Positions 26,603 through 35,436 are shown, numbered from the stretch's first letter. The stretch is 64,000 bases of DNA from Anaeromonas sp052088025 (GCF_052088025.1 NZ_JBQCYD010000004.1:19869-83868), one strand, 5' to 3'. Made by a program: numbers and translations. The notes: a model not told the origin generated them from the letters alone.

Positions 26603-27154
26603 CTAATCAAATACTTTTTCTACATATTTTATGTATTCGTGATATTCTTCATATTTATCTAGGATTTTAAAACTTTCTATAAGTGAGCTATAGTACCACT
26701 TGTGTTCCTCTTTATCTTTCATATTAAATCTCTTCCAAAAATTTTCTCCCATATCTTCTCTACAATAATCTCTATATAATGATTTAATATTTGCTAATTT
26801 ATCTGCTAAAGCCACTATTAATATATCTTCGTCTTTTTCATTTTTCAAATAATTTATTGTATGACCTTTTCTTTCCTTCCAAGATTTTGTCTTATCTTCA
26901 CTTTGTGCACTTACTAACTCAGCTATTCTCCCATTAAACATTTCTTCTAATGTTTCAATGTTTACTTGTGAATCTTCAACTACATCATGTAAAAGTGCTG
27001 CACATATTATGTTTTCATCATACTTGATATGACTAGCTATTGTAGCGACTTCCATTGGATGCATTATATAAGGTATTTCCTTACCCTTTCTCTTTTGATT
27101 TGAATGGGCTATGGTTGCAAACATTATAGCCTTGTCTATTAATGAATTAGTCAA
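26603..27154 (-). CDS. HD-domain (p)ppGpp hydrolase-like protein
   Basis: A 183-residue single HD domain similar to the hydrolase half of RelA/SpoT: HSNQKRKGKEIPYIMHPMEV, then ALLHDVVEDS (HD pair) and ALADKLANIKSLYRD. Stand-alone forms (MESH1-like) hydrolyse ppGpp or related nucleotides; the substrate here is inferred from the family. It starts at TTG with GGAGGG 6 bases upstream. Confidence 0.8.
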   Translation of the reverse strand: MTNSLIDKAIMFATIAHSNQKRKGKEIPYIMHPMEVATIASHIKYDENIICAALLHDVVEDSQVNIETLEEMFNGRIAELVSAQSEDKTKSWKERKGHTINYLKNEKDEDILIVALADKLANIKSLYRDYCREDMGENFWKRFNMKDKEEHKWYYSSLIESFKILDKYEEYHEYIKYVEKVFD

Positions 27155-27286
27155 TATATTCCCTCCAATATAATAATATTTAAAATCCTATTATATTATA
27201 TCATGAAAATATTTTGAAAATTCAATAGATATATAGAGGATTATTTAAAACTATAGCGAATAATATAAAATAGAGGAGGAATTTAT

Positions 27287-28057
27287 ATGAATGAAACCTT
27301 AGAAGTATTAAATAATAGAATGTCCCTTAGAAGGTACAAGGAAAAAGAAATTACTGATGAAGATTTAGAGAGGATTCTTCATTCTACTATGAGGGCTCCT
27401 AGTGCGGGTAATATGATGCTCTATTCTATACTGGTTATAAAGGATAAGGAAAAAATCAAAAAACTTAGTGAAACCTGTGATAATCAACCCTTCATAGCTA
27501 AGGCTCCATTAGTGCTGCTTTTTCTTGCTGATATGGAAAGATGGACTGATTATTTAAAGCACTGCGATATTGAAGAGTATTGTAAGGAAAATGATATGGA
27601 CTATAAGGGTCCAAATAATGCAGATCTTTTCTTGTCTATATCAGATACTATGATTGCTGCTCAAAATGCTGTAATTGCTGCTGAATCACTTGGTATTGGT
27701 TCATGTTATGTTGGAGATATTATGGAGAATTATGAAGTTCATAAGGAAATGTTTGATTTACCTGATAAGGTTTTTCCTATAGGGATGTTGACACTTGGTT
27801 ATTATCCTGATGATATGAAAAGAAGAAAGACTTCTAGATTTGATGAGAAATATATTGTGTTTAATGAAAAGTATAAAAAGTTATCAAAAGAAGATTTTGA
27901 TCATATGTTTAAACATTTGAATGATAAAATCAATCCTAATAATAAGGCCCATGCAAAAAATTATGGTCAATTAATTTATTCAAGAAAATTTGGTGCTCCT
28001 TTTTTTAAAGAAATGGAGAGGTCTGTAAATGTGATACTGGATCATTGGAATAGATGA
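27287..28057 (+). CDS. Nitroreductase family protein (NfsA-like)
   Basis: A 256-residue FMN oxidoreductase. It has the N-terminal NNRMSLRRYKEKEITDEDLERIL, RAPSAGNMM, and the mid-protein AAQNAVIAAESLGIGSCYVGDI. The C-terminal segment with TLGYYPDD is typical of the larger NfsA/Frp type. GAGGAGG precedes the ATG. It is a single-gene unit on the plus strand among minus-strand genes, closed by a terminator. Confidence 0.88.
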   Translation: MNETLEVLNNRMSLRRYKEKEITDEDLERILHSTMRAPSAGNMMLYSILVIKDKEKIKKLSETCDNQPFIAKAPLVLLFLADMERWTDYLKHCDIEEYCKENDMDYKGPNNADLFLSISDTMIAAQNAVIAAESLGIGSCYVGDIMENYEVHKEMFDLPDKVFPIGMLTLGYYPDDMKRRKTSRFDEKYIVFNEKYKKLSKEDFDHMFKHLNDKINPNNKAHAKNYGQLIYSRKFGAPFFKEMERSVNVILDHWNR

Positions 28058-28065
28058 TAAGATTT

Positions 28066-28101
28066 AAAAACCCAACTCCTAATTTTTAGGGTTGGGTTTT
28101 T
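28066..28101. terminator. Bidirectional terminator
   Basis: An 11-bp stem, AAAAACCCAAC with its complement, and an inner CCT/AGG pairing lie between the convergent nitroreductase and flavoprotein genes. Confidence 0.85.
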
Positions 28102-28114
28102 ATCCTAACTGTAC

Positions 28115-29563
28115 TTATTTCTCAATTTTTCTAATCTTAGTTATATCTACTCTTTTAGGAACTGAATCTAAATTTTCATCTCTTATTTTTACTTGATCAA
28201 TTGGTATATCTTTTTCTTCTGATATCATTTTTTTTACTCTTGGTCTACAAAATCTACCTTGACAATTTCCCATACCTGCTCTTGTTCTTCGTTTTATAGC
28301 ATCTATCGACTTAATGGGAATATTTCTATTCATTGCATCAATTATTTCATATTCTGTTACCTTTTCACATCTACATATTATATTTTTCTTTGGGTCTTTA
28401 TGATCAATTTCTCCTTCAAAGCCCTCTTTATTTTTTATTATAGATTTCCTATAAGGATTAAAGTCTTTATCTTTTTTTAATTTTAAACCTATTTCTTTCA
28501 ATATATCTACAACCATTAATCCTATAGCTGGGGAGGATGTTAGTCCCGGTGAATCAATTCCTGCAACATTTATAAATCTCTTTATATTACTTTCTTCTAT
28601 TATAAAATCTCCTGTATTACTTCTTGCCCTTATTCCTGAGAATGTAGTTAAAGCTCTTTTTATATTAAAGTCAGGTATGGATTTTCTGGCGCTGACAACT
28701 ATTTCATTTAAAGACTCCAAGGTAGTATCTACATTCCACCTGTCTCTTATATCTTCTGCATCTGGTCCTATCATAAAATTACCATGGAAGGTAGTTGTGA
28801 CTAATACTCCCTTTCCTTTATTAGTTGGAGTCTGGAATATAACAGTATTTACTAGATTTCCTTGATCTTTTCCTAGTAATATATATTGTCCCTTACGAGG
28901 TAATATTTTAAAGCTATTGTCTCCTACCATATTAGCTATATTATCACTATAAATACCTGCTGCATTTATAATATATTTTGTATGGATTTCTTTATCCTTA
29001 GTTTTCAATATGAAGTAATCTTCTTTTTTTATGATATTTGTTATTTCTGTGTTTAATTTAAGATTTACTCCATTTTCAATAGCATTTTCTACTAGGGCTA
29101 TTGTCATTTCATAAGGAGATGTAACTCCTACACTTTTACAATAAAATCCGCTCTTTACTTTTTCACTGATATTGGGTTCTATTTTTTTTATTTCATCGAA
29201 GGATATTATACTAATGTCATCTTCATCATGACCTACTTTAATTGCATTTTCATAAATTCTTTCTAAGTTTTTTTCATCTTCTTCATCAAATGCTACTACT
29301 AATCCTCCTGTTTTTCTATATCCAAAATTAAGTTCTTTGTCTAATTCTTCAAACATTCTATTGCCTTTTATACATAGTTCTCCTTTTAATGTGCCATGCT
29401 CACTTACATAGCCTCCATGAACTATACCACTATTTCCTTTTGAAGCTCCTAAAGAAACATCGCCTTCTTTTTCTATTAAGGAAATATTCAAATCATATTT
29501 TGATAATTCTCTTGCAATAGATCCACCTATTACTCCAGCACCTATTATGCTAATATCATACAT
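28115..29563 (-). CDS. GlpA-like FAD oxidoreductase with BFD [2Fe-2S] domain
   Basis: A 482-residue protein. The FAD Rossmann loop SIIGAGVIGGSIAREL is at the N-terminus, followed by a DAO-type substrate domain (GNSGIVHGGYV, NAAGIYSDNIA). A C-terminal BFD-like iron-sulfur domain has four cysteines in CRCEKVTE and GNCQGRFC. This layout matches anaerobic glycerol-3-phosphate dehydrogenase-like and 2-hydroxyglutarate oxidase-like enzymes. The exact substrate is unclear, since no glpB-like partner follows. The ATG at 29563 fits the AAGGTG site better than the GTG at 29572. Confidence 0.85.
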   Translation of the reverse strand: MYDISIIGAGVIGGSIARELSKYDLNISLIEKEGDVSLGASKGNSGIVHGGYVSEHGTLKGELCIKGNRMFEELDKELNFGYRKTGGLVVAFDEEDEKNLERIYENAIKVGHDEDDISIISFDEIKKIEPNISEKVKSGFYCKSVGVTSPYEMTIALVENAIENGVNLKLNTEITNIIKKEDYFILKTKDKEIHTKYIINAAGIYSDNIANMVGDNSFKILPRKGQYILLGKDQGNLVNTVIFQTPTNKGKGVLVTTTFHGNFMIGPDAEDIRDRWNVDTTLESLNEIVVSARKSIPDFNIKRALTTFSGIRARSNTGDFIIEESNIKRFINVAGIDSPGLTSSPAIGLMVVDILKEIGLKLKKDKDFNPYRKSIIKNKEGFEGEIDHKDPKKNIICRCEKVTEYEIIDAMNRNIPIKSIDAIKRRTRAGMGNCQGRFCRPRVKKMISEEKDIPIDQVKIRDENLDSVPKRVDITKIRKIEK

Positions 29564-29588
29564 AAAATTCACCTTCTATCTATTAATC

Positions 29589-30080
29589 CTACATATTATA
29601 TAGGTCTTTAAATATCTTTTTACCTGCTGAGCTTTTAAATATATTGGTATAAATATTCTTTTTTTCTTCCTTAGATAAGTCATTCTCATAAACATTTACT
29701 AGAAAGTCAGCTTCTACTAATATCTGATGGTCTATTTTTTCGATATTGTCATAAGTATGATGATTTGCTATTAAAAAATCTACCCTATCTATTAGTTCAG
29801 CTCTATATCTCATTCCTTCAAGTATCTTCCTTGCTTCAGGTGGTCCTTCTATCTCTTGATAGTTTCCAGCAGAACTCTTATATTTTTCCAAGCTATTTTT
29901 AATTCCTATATCATGCATTAGTGCTGCTATTTCAATGATTTCTTTTGTATCTTCATCTACATTTTCTATTTCAGAAATGGTTTTTGCAAATCCATATACT
30001 TTTAGAAAATGGTTTACTTGCTGTAGATCTTGACTATAGTAGTCAATCATTTTATTTATTACTTGTCCTATTTTAGCCAT
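29589..30080 (-). CDS. HD-domain phosphohydrolase
   Basis: A 163-residue HD protein: VNHFLKVYGFAKTI, AALMHDIGI (HD pair), LIANHHTYDNI and a later VEADFLVN. This is the pattern of small metal-dependent phosphohydrolases. The substrate is unknown. The ATG at 30080 has GGAGGAG 5 bases upstream. It sits 25 bases before the flavoprotein gene and is likely cotranscribed with it. Confidence 0.8.
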   Translation of the reverse strand: MAKIGQVINKMIDYYSQDLQQVNHFLKVYGFAKTISEIENVDEDTKEIIEIAALMHDIGIKNSLEKYKSSAGNYQEIEGPPEARKILEGMRYRAELIDRVDFLIANHHTYDNIEKIDHQILVEADFLVNVYENDLSKEEKKNIYTNIFKSSAGKKIFKDLYNM

Positions 30081-30157
30081 TAATTCTCCTCCAATAATCA
30101 ATTATATTAATATAATTATATCATACGAGTCTCTCATATTTCTTTTAATTTATTACA

Positions 30158-30202
30158 TAAAAAAACTCCAAATTTCTTTTTGATATTTATAGAAATTTGG
30201 AG
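30158..30202 (-). terminator. Terminator of the BCCT transporter gene
   Basis: The 12-bp stem CTCCAAATTTCT/AGAAATTTGGAG is followed by seven or more T on the minus strand. Its 5' arm belongs to direct repeat copy B. Confidence 0.85.
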
Positions 30203-30216
30203 ATAAAGTTACTATT
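30188..30216 (-). repeat. 29-bp direct repeat, copy B
   Basis: It differs by one base from copy A (16552-16580) and has the same orientation. It spans the BCCT stop codon and the 5' arm of its terminator. Confidence 0.8.
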
Positions 30217-32023
30217 CTTTTTTTTCTTCTTCTTTATTTTTATTAACCAATGCTTTATCATGAACTTCTGTATTAATAGCTTCGTTGATAACATGACCCC
30301 TTCTTACTTCTTTAACTCTCTTATAGACTATTTTTTCTACTTCGTATTCCTGTTTTAGTCCTTCATTTAAGGAATAAATCATCATCAAGAGAATAATTGC
30401 AAAGGGCAAGCCTGTAATGACTGAGGCTGTTTGTAGGGCTGTTAACCCACCACCAATAAGTAAGGTAGCAGCAACTACTCCTTCCATTACTGCCCAAAAT
30501 ACTCTTTGAGGTATAGGTGAATCTAGTTTTCCTCCTGATGTTAAATGATCTACTACAAGTGAACCTGAATCAGAAGATGTAACAAAGAAAACTGTCACAA
30601 GGATGATACCTACTACTGATAAAATACTACTAAGTGGTAGTGAATCCACCATAGCAAAAAGTGCAAGTGAAGTATCTGCGCCTATTATTGATGTAATGTC
30701 TGAAAGTCCATTAATTTCTTGAAATATTGCCGTTCCTCCAAATACTGACATCCAAAATAAGGATAATAATGATGGAAATAGCATAACTCCTAGAATAAAT
30801 TCTTTTACAGTTCTTCCCTTTGATATTCTTGCTATAAACATGCCAACAAAAGGAGACCAAGAAATCCACCAAGCCCAGTAGAATATTGTCCATCCTCCCT
30901 GCCAATTACTATCAGCGAAGGTCTCTGTCCATGAACTCATTTCCATAAAGTTAGACATAAAATAACCCATATTTTGTGTAAAGCCACTCAGTATGTATAC
31001 AGTTGGTCCAACCAATAAAATAAAGATCAAAAATATTCCAGCAAGAACCATATTGATCTCACTAAGTCGCTTAACTCCTCCATCAAGTCCTAATACTACT
31101 GAGATTGTAGCTAAGGCTGTAATTCCTATAATTAATCCAACTTGAATTGGTACACTAATTGAAACACCAAACAAGTGGTTTAGACCTGCATTTATTTGTG
31201 ATACTCCAAGACCTAGTGATGTTGCTAATCCTGTTAAGGTTGCTAGTACAGATAATATATCAATTAGGTTACCCCAAAATCCATAAATTTTGTTTCCAAT
31301 GATTGGATAAAAAACTGAACGTATGGTAAGAGGTAGCCCTCTATTATATGCAAAAAATGCTAGTGCTAATCCTACTAGTGAATAAATAGCCCAAGGATGT
31401 ATTCCCCAATGGAAAAATGTGGTAGCCATCGCTGCTTGTACGGCTTGTGGACTATTAGCTGGTAGGTCTCCAAAAAGTGGTGATGGACTGTTTAAATGTG
31501 ATATTGGTTCTGCAACACTCCAAAATAATAAGCCAATTCCCATTCCTGCACTTAGAAGCATTGCATACCAGCCAAACTTAGTGAATTCTGGTTTAGCTTC
31601 TGCCCCACCAATTTTTAAATTCCCATATTTTCCAAATGCAAAAACAATTGCTGCAATTACAAAAATATTTGCTGATAAAATTAAAAACCATCCTGCATTA
31701 TTAGTAATTCCATTTAAAGTAGCATTAAAAACATCTTCAGCCCTACTTGGAAACATAAGTGTTAATGAAATAAAAATAGCTAAAAATATTACAGAGAAAA
31801 CAGTTACTTGGGGATGTATATCAAAACCATATCCTTCCCAATTATTTTCTCCTGGTTCCTGTTTTTTTGATTCATCAAATAAAGATACTGTTGGACGAAT
31901 CTGTAAACCTTTAAATGGTTTACGATTTTTTATAGCTTTTCGCCTTGCTTCTTTTTCTGCTTTTTTTAACTTCTTTGCTAAATTTTTTTGTGCTTCTATT
32001 TCTTCTTTTTTTTCATTCTTCAT
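30212..32023 (-). CDS. BCCT-family betaine/carnitine/choline transporter
   Basis: A 603-residue membrane transporter with about 12 helices and BCCT signatures: GMGIGLLFWSVAEPISHL and the tryptophan-rich FYWAWWISWSPFVGMFIARIS. It imports quaternary ammonium compounds such as glycine betaine using Na+ or H+, probably for osmoprotection. The first ~65 residues are a highly charged cytoplasmic extension (many KK/EE pairs), longer than usual. The ATG at 32023 fits the GAGGA site. It has its own promoter, with a large palindrome further upstream. Confidence 0.92.
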   Translation of the reverse strand: MKNEKKEEIEAQKNLAKKLKKAEKEARRKAIKNRKPFKGLQIRPTVSLFDESKKQEPGENNWEGYGFDIHPQVTVFSVIFLAIFISLTLMFPSRAEDVFNATLNGITNNAGWFLILSANIFVIAAIVFAFGKYGNLKIGGAEAKPEFTKFGWYAMLLSAGMGIGLLFWSVAEPISHLNSPSPLFGDLPANSPQAVQAAMATTFFHWGIHPWAIYSLVGLALAFFAYNRGLPLTIRSVFYPIIGNKIYGFWGNLIDILSVLATLTGLATSLGLGVSQINAGLNHLFGVSISVPIQVGLIIGITALATISVVLGLDGGVKRLSEINMVLAGIFLIFILLVGPTVYILSGFTQNMGYFMSNFMEMSSWTETFADSNWQGGWTIFYWAWWISWSPFVGMFIARISKGRTVKEFILGVMLFPSLLSLFWMSVFGGTAIFQEINGLSDITSIIGADTSLALFAMVDSLPLSSILSVVGIILVTVFFVTSSDSGSLVVDHLTSGGKLDSPIPQRVFWAVMEGVVAATLLIGGGLTALQTASVITGLPFAIILLMMIYSLNEGLKQEYEVEKIVYKRVKEVRRGHVINEAINTEVHDKALVNKNKEEEKKE

Positions 32024-32064
32024 AGAATTCCTCACTTTCTTTAGTAATTTTGGTTTTGCATATC

Positions 32065-32093
32065 ATTATACATTATTCTAATTATATATCCAA
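32065..32093 (-). promoter_or_regulatory. Sigma-A promoter of the BCCT gene
   Basis: TTGGAT, a 17-base spacer and TATAAT lie 41 bases before the BCCT start codon. Confidence 0.6.
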
Positions 32094-32129
32094 GGGAATT
32101 TTGTATGTTTCTCTGATTTTTATACGAAT

Positions 32130-32177
32130 TATATAATATTTTGGCAATAATATATATTATTGCCAAAATATTATATA
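32130..32177. repeat. Perfect 48-bp palindrome upstream of the BCCT gene
   Basis: Every base from 32130 to 32177 pairs with its mirror base. The core reads TTGGCAATAATATA and its complement. It lies about 37 bases upstream of the BCCT -35 and 66 bases after the Asp-box protein gene. It may terminate the latter, though no T-run follows on either strand, or bind a regulator. Confidence 0.8.
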
Positions 32178-32242
32178 TTTTATCATTAAAACAATTTTAA
32201 TTGAGTACCTCTTATATAATTTACCATATTCTTATATTCGGC

Positions 32243-33556
32243 TTATCCTAATTCTTCAGAATGTGGTTCTACTAATCCTATATACTCCCACGTTTTTCCC
32301 TTATCTTCTGATTTTAATTTTGCTTTTATTCTTCCTCCTAGATAATCCCCTTGAGAGCCTTGATTTACTAAAAGAAATAGCTCTCCATTTTCTTCATATG
32401 GGATTTCTGGTTGGATAAAAGGCTCAAAGCTTGCATCCATCCACTGTTTTTCTATAGTTGGTAATATTATAGGTTCAAATGTGCTTCCTCCATCTTCGGT
32501 CCTATAAAAGTTGGTTTCTGCTCCTTCTATTCCTGGATAAGATATGAATCCTATATTTTCATCTATAAAGCCTGCTGATTGTATTAGCCAAGTACTAGGT
32601 CCAAACCCTATTTCTTTAAAGCTATGACCTCCATCAGTGCTCTTATATATGACTTGTACTTCTTGAGACATTGTTCTTCCAGCACTTGCTACTACATATC
32701 CTATATCATCTGTTGGAAAGCTTAAAAACTTCACTCTATTGCTATCTATTTTTTCATCTATTATAGTAGTTTCAAAAGTTTTTCCCATATCTTCTGAATA
32801 AGTAATCATGAGGGGATTTTCCCTATTGCCACCATATACAAAGGCTGTTTTTTCAGGACTTACTATATAGCTACCTTCTTGTAATTGGTTATAGTAATCA
32901 TTACCATCTCCAGTTTCTACTAATGTTTCTAGTGAAATTGGAAGCTCTATCCAATTAGTTCCTCCATCATAACTTACATAGCAAGTTTGATCTTCTATTT
33001 TATAGGTATATTGCTTCTTTCCATAGGGAATTTCAGTTACGTGTTCATTTTCATATTCGTCTCTTTCTTTTTCTCCACTTGCTTGATATTTTTCTAAATC
33101 ATATCCTGCAGGTCTTTGAATCTTTTTTACTGTAAAAATAGTTTCTTCATCTAACTCTTCTTCTTCAAACCATAAAACCCATTGAATAGAAATTTTATTA
33201 TTCTTTATAATGCCATTTAAATTATAATCTATCTCTTCATCTATTTGTTCAGGTTCGATTAAAAAGTTTATTTGAATTATATTTTCTTCTTTAACTTCAA
33301 TACTATCAATAGCATAGCTATTTATCTTTTTATTTCTAGCTACAAATTTTCTTTGGTATTGACTTATATATTTATCTAGCCATTCTTCCCCTACTTTTCT
33401 TATATTACTTGTATCAGACTCAACTGAAAATCCTTCTGGAGCTTTAAATACTAATTTACTTTGTTGATATTTATAATATCCAAAATAGGAAAGAATTAGA
33501 ATTAAAATTACTGCTGATATTATTAAAATTTTGGATTTTGTATCTTTAAGTTTCAT
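32243..33556 (-). CDS. Membrane-anchored Asp-box (BNR/Ycf48-like) protein
   Basis: A 437-residue protein with one N-terminal membrane helix (about 10-30), so the body is likely extracellular. Five Asp-box motifs of the S/T-x-D-x-G-x-T/S-F/W type are visible (YDGGTNW, SEDMGKTF, STDGGHSF, TEDGGSTF, SEDKGKTW), which indicates a beta-propeller. Proteins of this kind include sialidases and the Ycf48 assembly factor; no sialidase catalytic residues are obvious. It appears to be a single gene. The function is unknown. Confidence 0.75.
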   Translation of the reverse strand: MKLKDTKSKILIISAVILILILSYFGYYKYQQSKLVFKAPEGFSVESDTSNIRKVGEEWLDKYISQYQRKFVARNKKINSYAIDSIEVKEENIIQINFLIEPEQIDEEIDYNLNGIIKNNKISIQWVLWFEEEELDEETIFTVKKIQRPAGYDLEKYQASGEKERDEYENEHVTEIPYGKKQYTYKIEDQTCYVSYDGGTNWIELPISLETLVETGDGNDYYNQLQEGSYIVSPEKTAFVYGGNRENPLMITYSEDMGKTFETTIIDEKIDSNRVKFLSFPTDDIGYVVASAGRTMSQEVQVIYKSTDGGHSFKEIGFGPSTWLIQSAGFIDENIGFISYPGIEGAETNFYRTEDGGSTFEPIILPTIEKQWMDASFEPFIQPEIPYEENGELFLLVNQGSQGDYLGGRIKAKLKSEDKGKTWEYIGLVEPHSEELG

Positions 33557-33640
33557 AATTTGTTCTCCTAACTATATATAATTTTACATAATATAATTAT
33601 ATCATAGCAATACTTAATATCTAAATTTAAAAATATATAA

Positions 33641-33679
33641 AAAACCCCTAGAATATTTTACTTTATTCTAAGGGTTAAA
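33641..33679 (-). terminator. Terminator of the hsmA-DUF2871 operon
   Basis: AACCC plus TAGAATA pairs with TATTCTA plus GGGTT around one mismatch. A and T runs flank the stem. Confidence 0.75.
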
Positions 33680-33685
33680 ATGCAA

Positions 33686-34123
33686 TTATATTTTTTGTGT
33701 TTGATACTTAAAATCTTTAGATGCTTTATTTAAAATTAAAAGCATTGTTATAAGTCCAATTGTTAGAGAAATATGTCCAAGTCCAGCTATTCCACTAAAA
33801 GCTTTATTCAAGCTGCTACTAACATTTGATTCTAATACTTGTGTAATACCTCTTACTAAAAACATTACTATAGTTGTCATAAGCCCTACATTATAAAAGA
33901 TATTAAAAATCTTAAATCCTTTAAAAGTACTCATTTGAAACTTATCTTCAAATAAAGCAAGGATTAGAAAAAACATCATACCTAAAATCAAAGTGTGGAC
34001 ATGTATGAATGCTAAAGGTGTGCCTCCTTCTACTCCATTAAATTTAGTGAATTCTCTATAGAAAACACCTGATGCAAGACCAATTATAGCGTAATAAATT
34101 GCAATTTTTATATAACGATTCAT
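33686..34123 (-). CDS. DUF2871 membrane protein
   Basis: A 145-residue protein with four to five membrane helices. Histidines lie in or near helices (FIHVHTLILGM, GLGHISLTIG), which is why a heme or metal ligand role is plausible. The family has no firm function. It lies 30 bases after hsmA and shares its promoter and terminator, so the two products probably act together. AGGAGG precedes a TTG and ATG pair; I chose the ATG. Confidence 0.8.
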   Translation of the reverse strand: MNRYIKIAIYYAIIGLASGVFYREFTKFNGVEGGTPLAFIHVHTLILGMMFFLILALFEDKFQMSTFKGFKIFNIFYNVGLMTTIVMFLVRGITQVLESNVSSSLNKAFSGIAGLGHISLTIGLITMLLILNKASKDFKYQTQKI

Positions 34124-34153
34124 CAATTTATACCTCCTATTTAATATATAAAA

Positions 34154-34540
34154 TTATATTATATTCATTCCCACCAACATCCCTAATATAAAAGAAATTA
34201 ACCAAATAAGCCAAACTACTATACTGAACTTGTGGAAATTTTTCTTTGCCTTTTCATCACCTTTTACATATACTAAAACAGCCCATATTAGATGTATTAA
34301 CATTAGAGTAACAGCAAGTCCTCCTGTGACCTGATGAATTCCTAGCTTACTTCCACCTCCATCTTGTGCTATCTGTCTCATCAAAATAGTTCCGGTAGTA
34401 TCTAGTATCAATCCTATTAAAAAGCTAATTAAATGTTTTACTTTTATAGTGCCTGATAACTTCTCACCCCATACACCAAATGTATAAAATATTAGGGCTA
34501 AAACCATTGCTATACTTGCTATTATTAAAGTACTATCCAT
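34154..34540 (-). CDS. HsmA family membrane protein
   Basis: A 128-residue protein with four membrane helices and spaced histidines (VKHLISFLIG, LGIHQVTGGL, LMLIHLIWAV, NFHKFS), as in the HsmA/TIGR03987 family. In Clostridioides difficile HsmA is a heme-sensing/heme-binding membrane protein protecting against oxidative stress; that role here is by homology. The second ATG (34540) gives proper spacing from GGAG. A palindrome identical to the one at the tetR promoter lies upstream. Confidence 0.8.
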   Translation of the reverse strand: MDSTLIIASIAMVLALIFYTFGVWGEKLSGTIKVKHLISFLIGLILDTTGTILMRQIAQDGGGSKLGIHQVTGGLAVTLMLIHLIWAVLVYVKGDEKAKKNFHKFSIVVWLIWLISFILGMLVGMNII

Positions 34541-34632
34541 ATTCATTCTCCTAACATACTATGTTTAGAAGTAATTTTTACTAAGGCTTCTAAGCACAGT
34601 TCTTATTTTTTACTTAGCATTTAACACATTAA

Positions 34633-34645
34633 TGAACATTGTTCA
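34633..34645. promoter_or_regulatory. TetR operator upstream of hsmA-DUF2871
   Basis: The 13-bp near-perfect palindrome TGAACATTGTTCA is identical to the site at 35266-35278. A further half-site GTTGTTC follows. It falls between a possible TTGAAC -35 and ATTAAT -10. Confidence 0.7.
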
Positions 34646-34683
34646 TCGTTGTTCAAATTAAAAATCATACTTAGGTGTATGAT

Positions 34684-35250
34684 TCAATTTGACATTATTT
34701 TTTTTAGAAGTTCAATAAAAAATTTCATATCTTCTTTTTCTTTTTTAAGCATAATTAACATATTCTGAAATATAAACTCCGACATATTTTCTTTTGAAAT
34801 AGTTTGCGACCATGGATACTTTTGTAATTCCTTATCCATATCTATTAATAATCTTATTTTATCGTACATTTTTTGAAAATATTCATCTTCTTTTTGTCTT
34901 CCCATTAATTTTTCGTGAGTTTTTAAAAGAGCTAATTGTTCAAGCCAATTCTGTTTAAACTTATGAAGATATTCATATAAAATACTATAAACCTTTTCTA
35001 GATTCTCATAAAAATCATTATCTCTTAAACTTCTCCAATCAACATCATTGAAAACCCCTTGCCAAAAGTCTTCTATAACAGATATCAGTAATTCACTCTT
35101 TGAAGGAAAATAATTATATACTGTTCCTATAGCAACTCCACTTTTTTTTGCTACACTGCGTATATTTATTTTATTCATACCTTCATTTAGAGCAATCTCT
35201 TTAGCTTTGGATAAGATAATTTCTTTATGGTTTCTATTAGAGTTTTCCAC
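34684..35250 (-). CDS. TetR/AcrR family repressor
   Basis: A 188-residue protein. The N-terminal helix-turn-helix reads MNKINIRSVAKKSGVAIGTVYNYFPSK (about 20-46 split over the helix pair), the TetR hallmark. A variable ligand domain follows. Identical palindromes at its own promoter and upstream of hsmA suggest it represses both. Heme or a related toxic compound is a reasonable guess for the ligand because of the target genes, but nothing in the sequence proves it. Confidence 0.88.
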   Translation of the reverse strand: MENSNRNHKEIILSKAKEIALNEGMNKINIRSVAKKSGVAIGTVYNYFPSKSELLISVIEDFWQGVFNDVDWRSLRDNDFYENLEKVYSILYEYLHKFKQNWLEQLALLKTHEKLMGRQKEDEYFQKMYDKIRLLIDMDKELQKYPWSQTISKENMSEFIFQNMLIMLKKEKEDMKFFIELLKKIMSN

Positions 35251-35265
35251 TTTTAATATTCCTCC

Positions 35266-35278
35266 TGAACATTGTTCA
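35266..35278. promoter_or_regulatory. TetR autoregulatory operator
   Basis: TGAACATTGTTCA lies 5 bases after the -10 of the tetR promoter and just before its AGGAGG. A bound repressor would cover the start of transcription. Confidence 0.75.
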
Positions 35279-35282
35279 TCTT

Positions 35283-35311
35283 ATTATATATTATTTATTT
35301 TTCATTGTCAA
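35283..35311 (-). promoter_or_regulatory. Sigma-A promoter of the tetR gene
   Basis: TTGACA (perfect), a 17-base spacer and TATAAT (perfect). Confidence 0.8.
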
Positions 35312-35378
35312 AATATTTTTATACTATTAAGGTAATATCCAACCGAACATTACTTATATTTCTCTACATTTCATATAA

Positions 35379-35427
35379 AAAAGCATATAAATTTCTTTAA
35401 TAGTTAAAAAGAAATTTATATGCTTTT
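35379..35427. terminator. Terminator after putP
   Basis: A 20-bp perfect stem, AAAAGCATATAAATTTCTTT with its complement, has a 9-base loop and follows the putP stop. Confidence 0.85.
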
Positions 35428-35436
35428 AATTTTATT

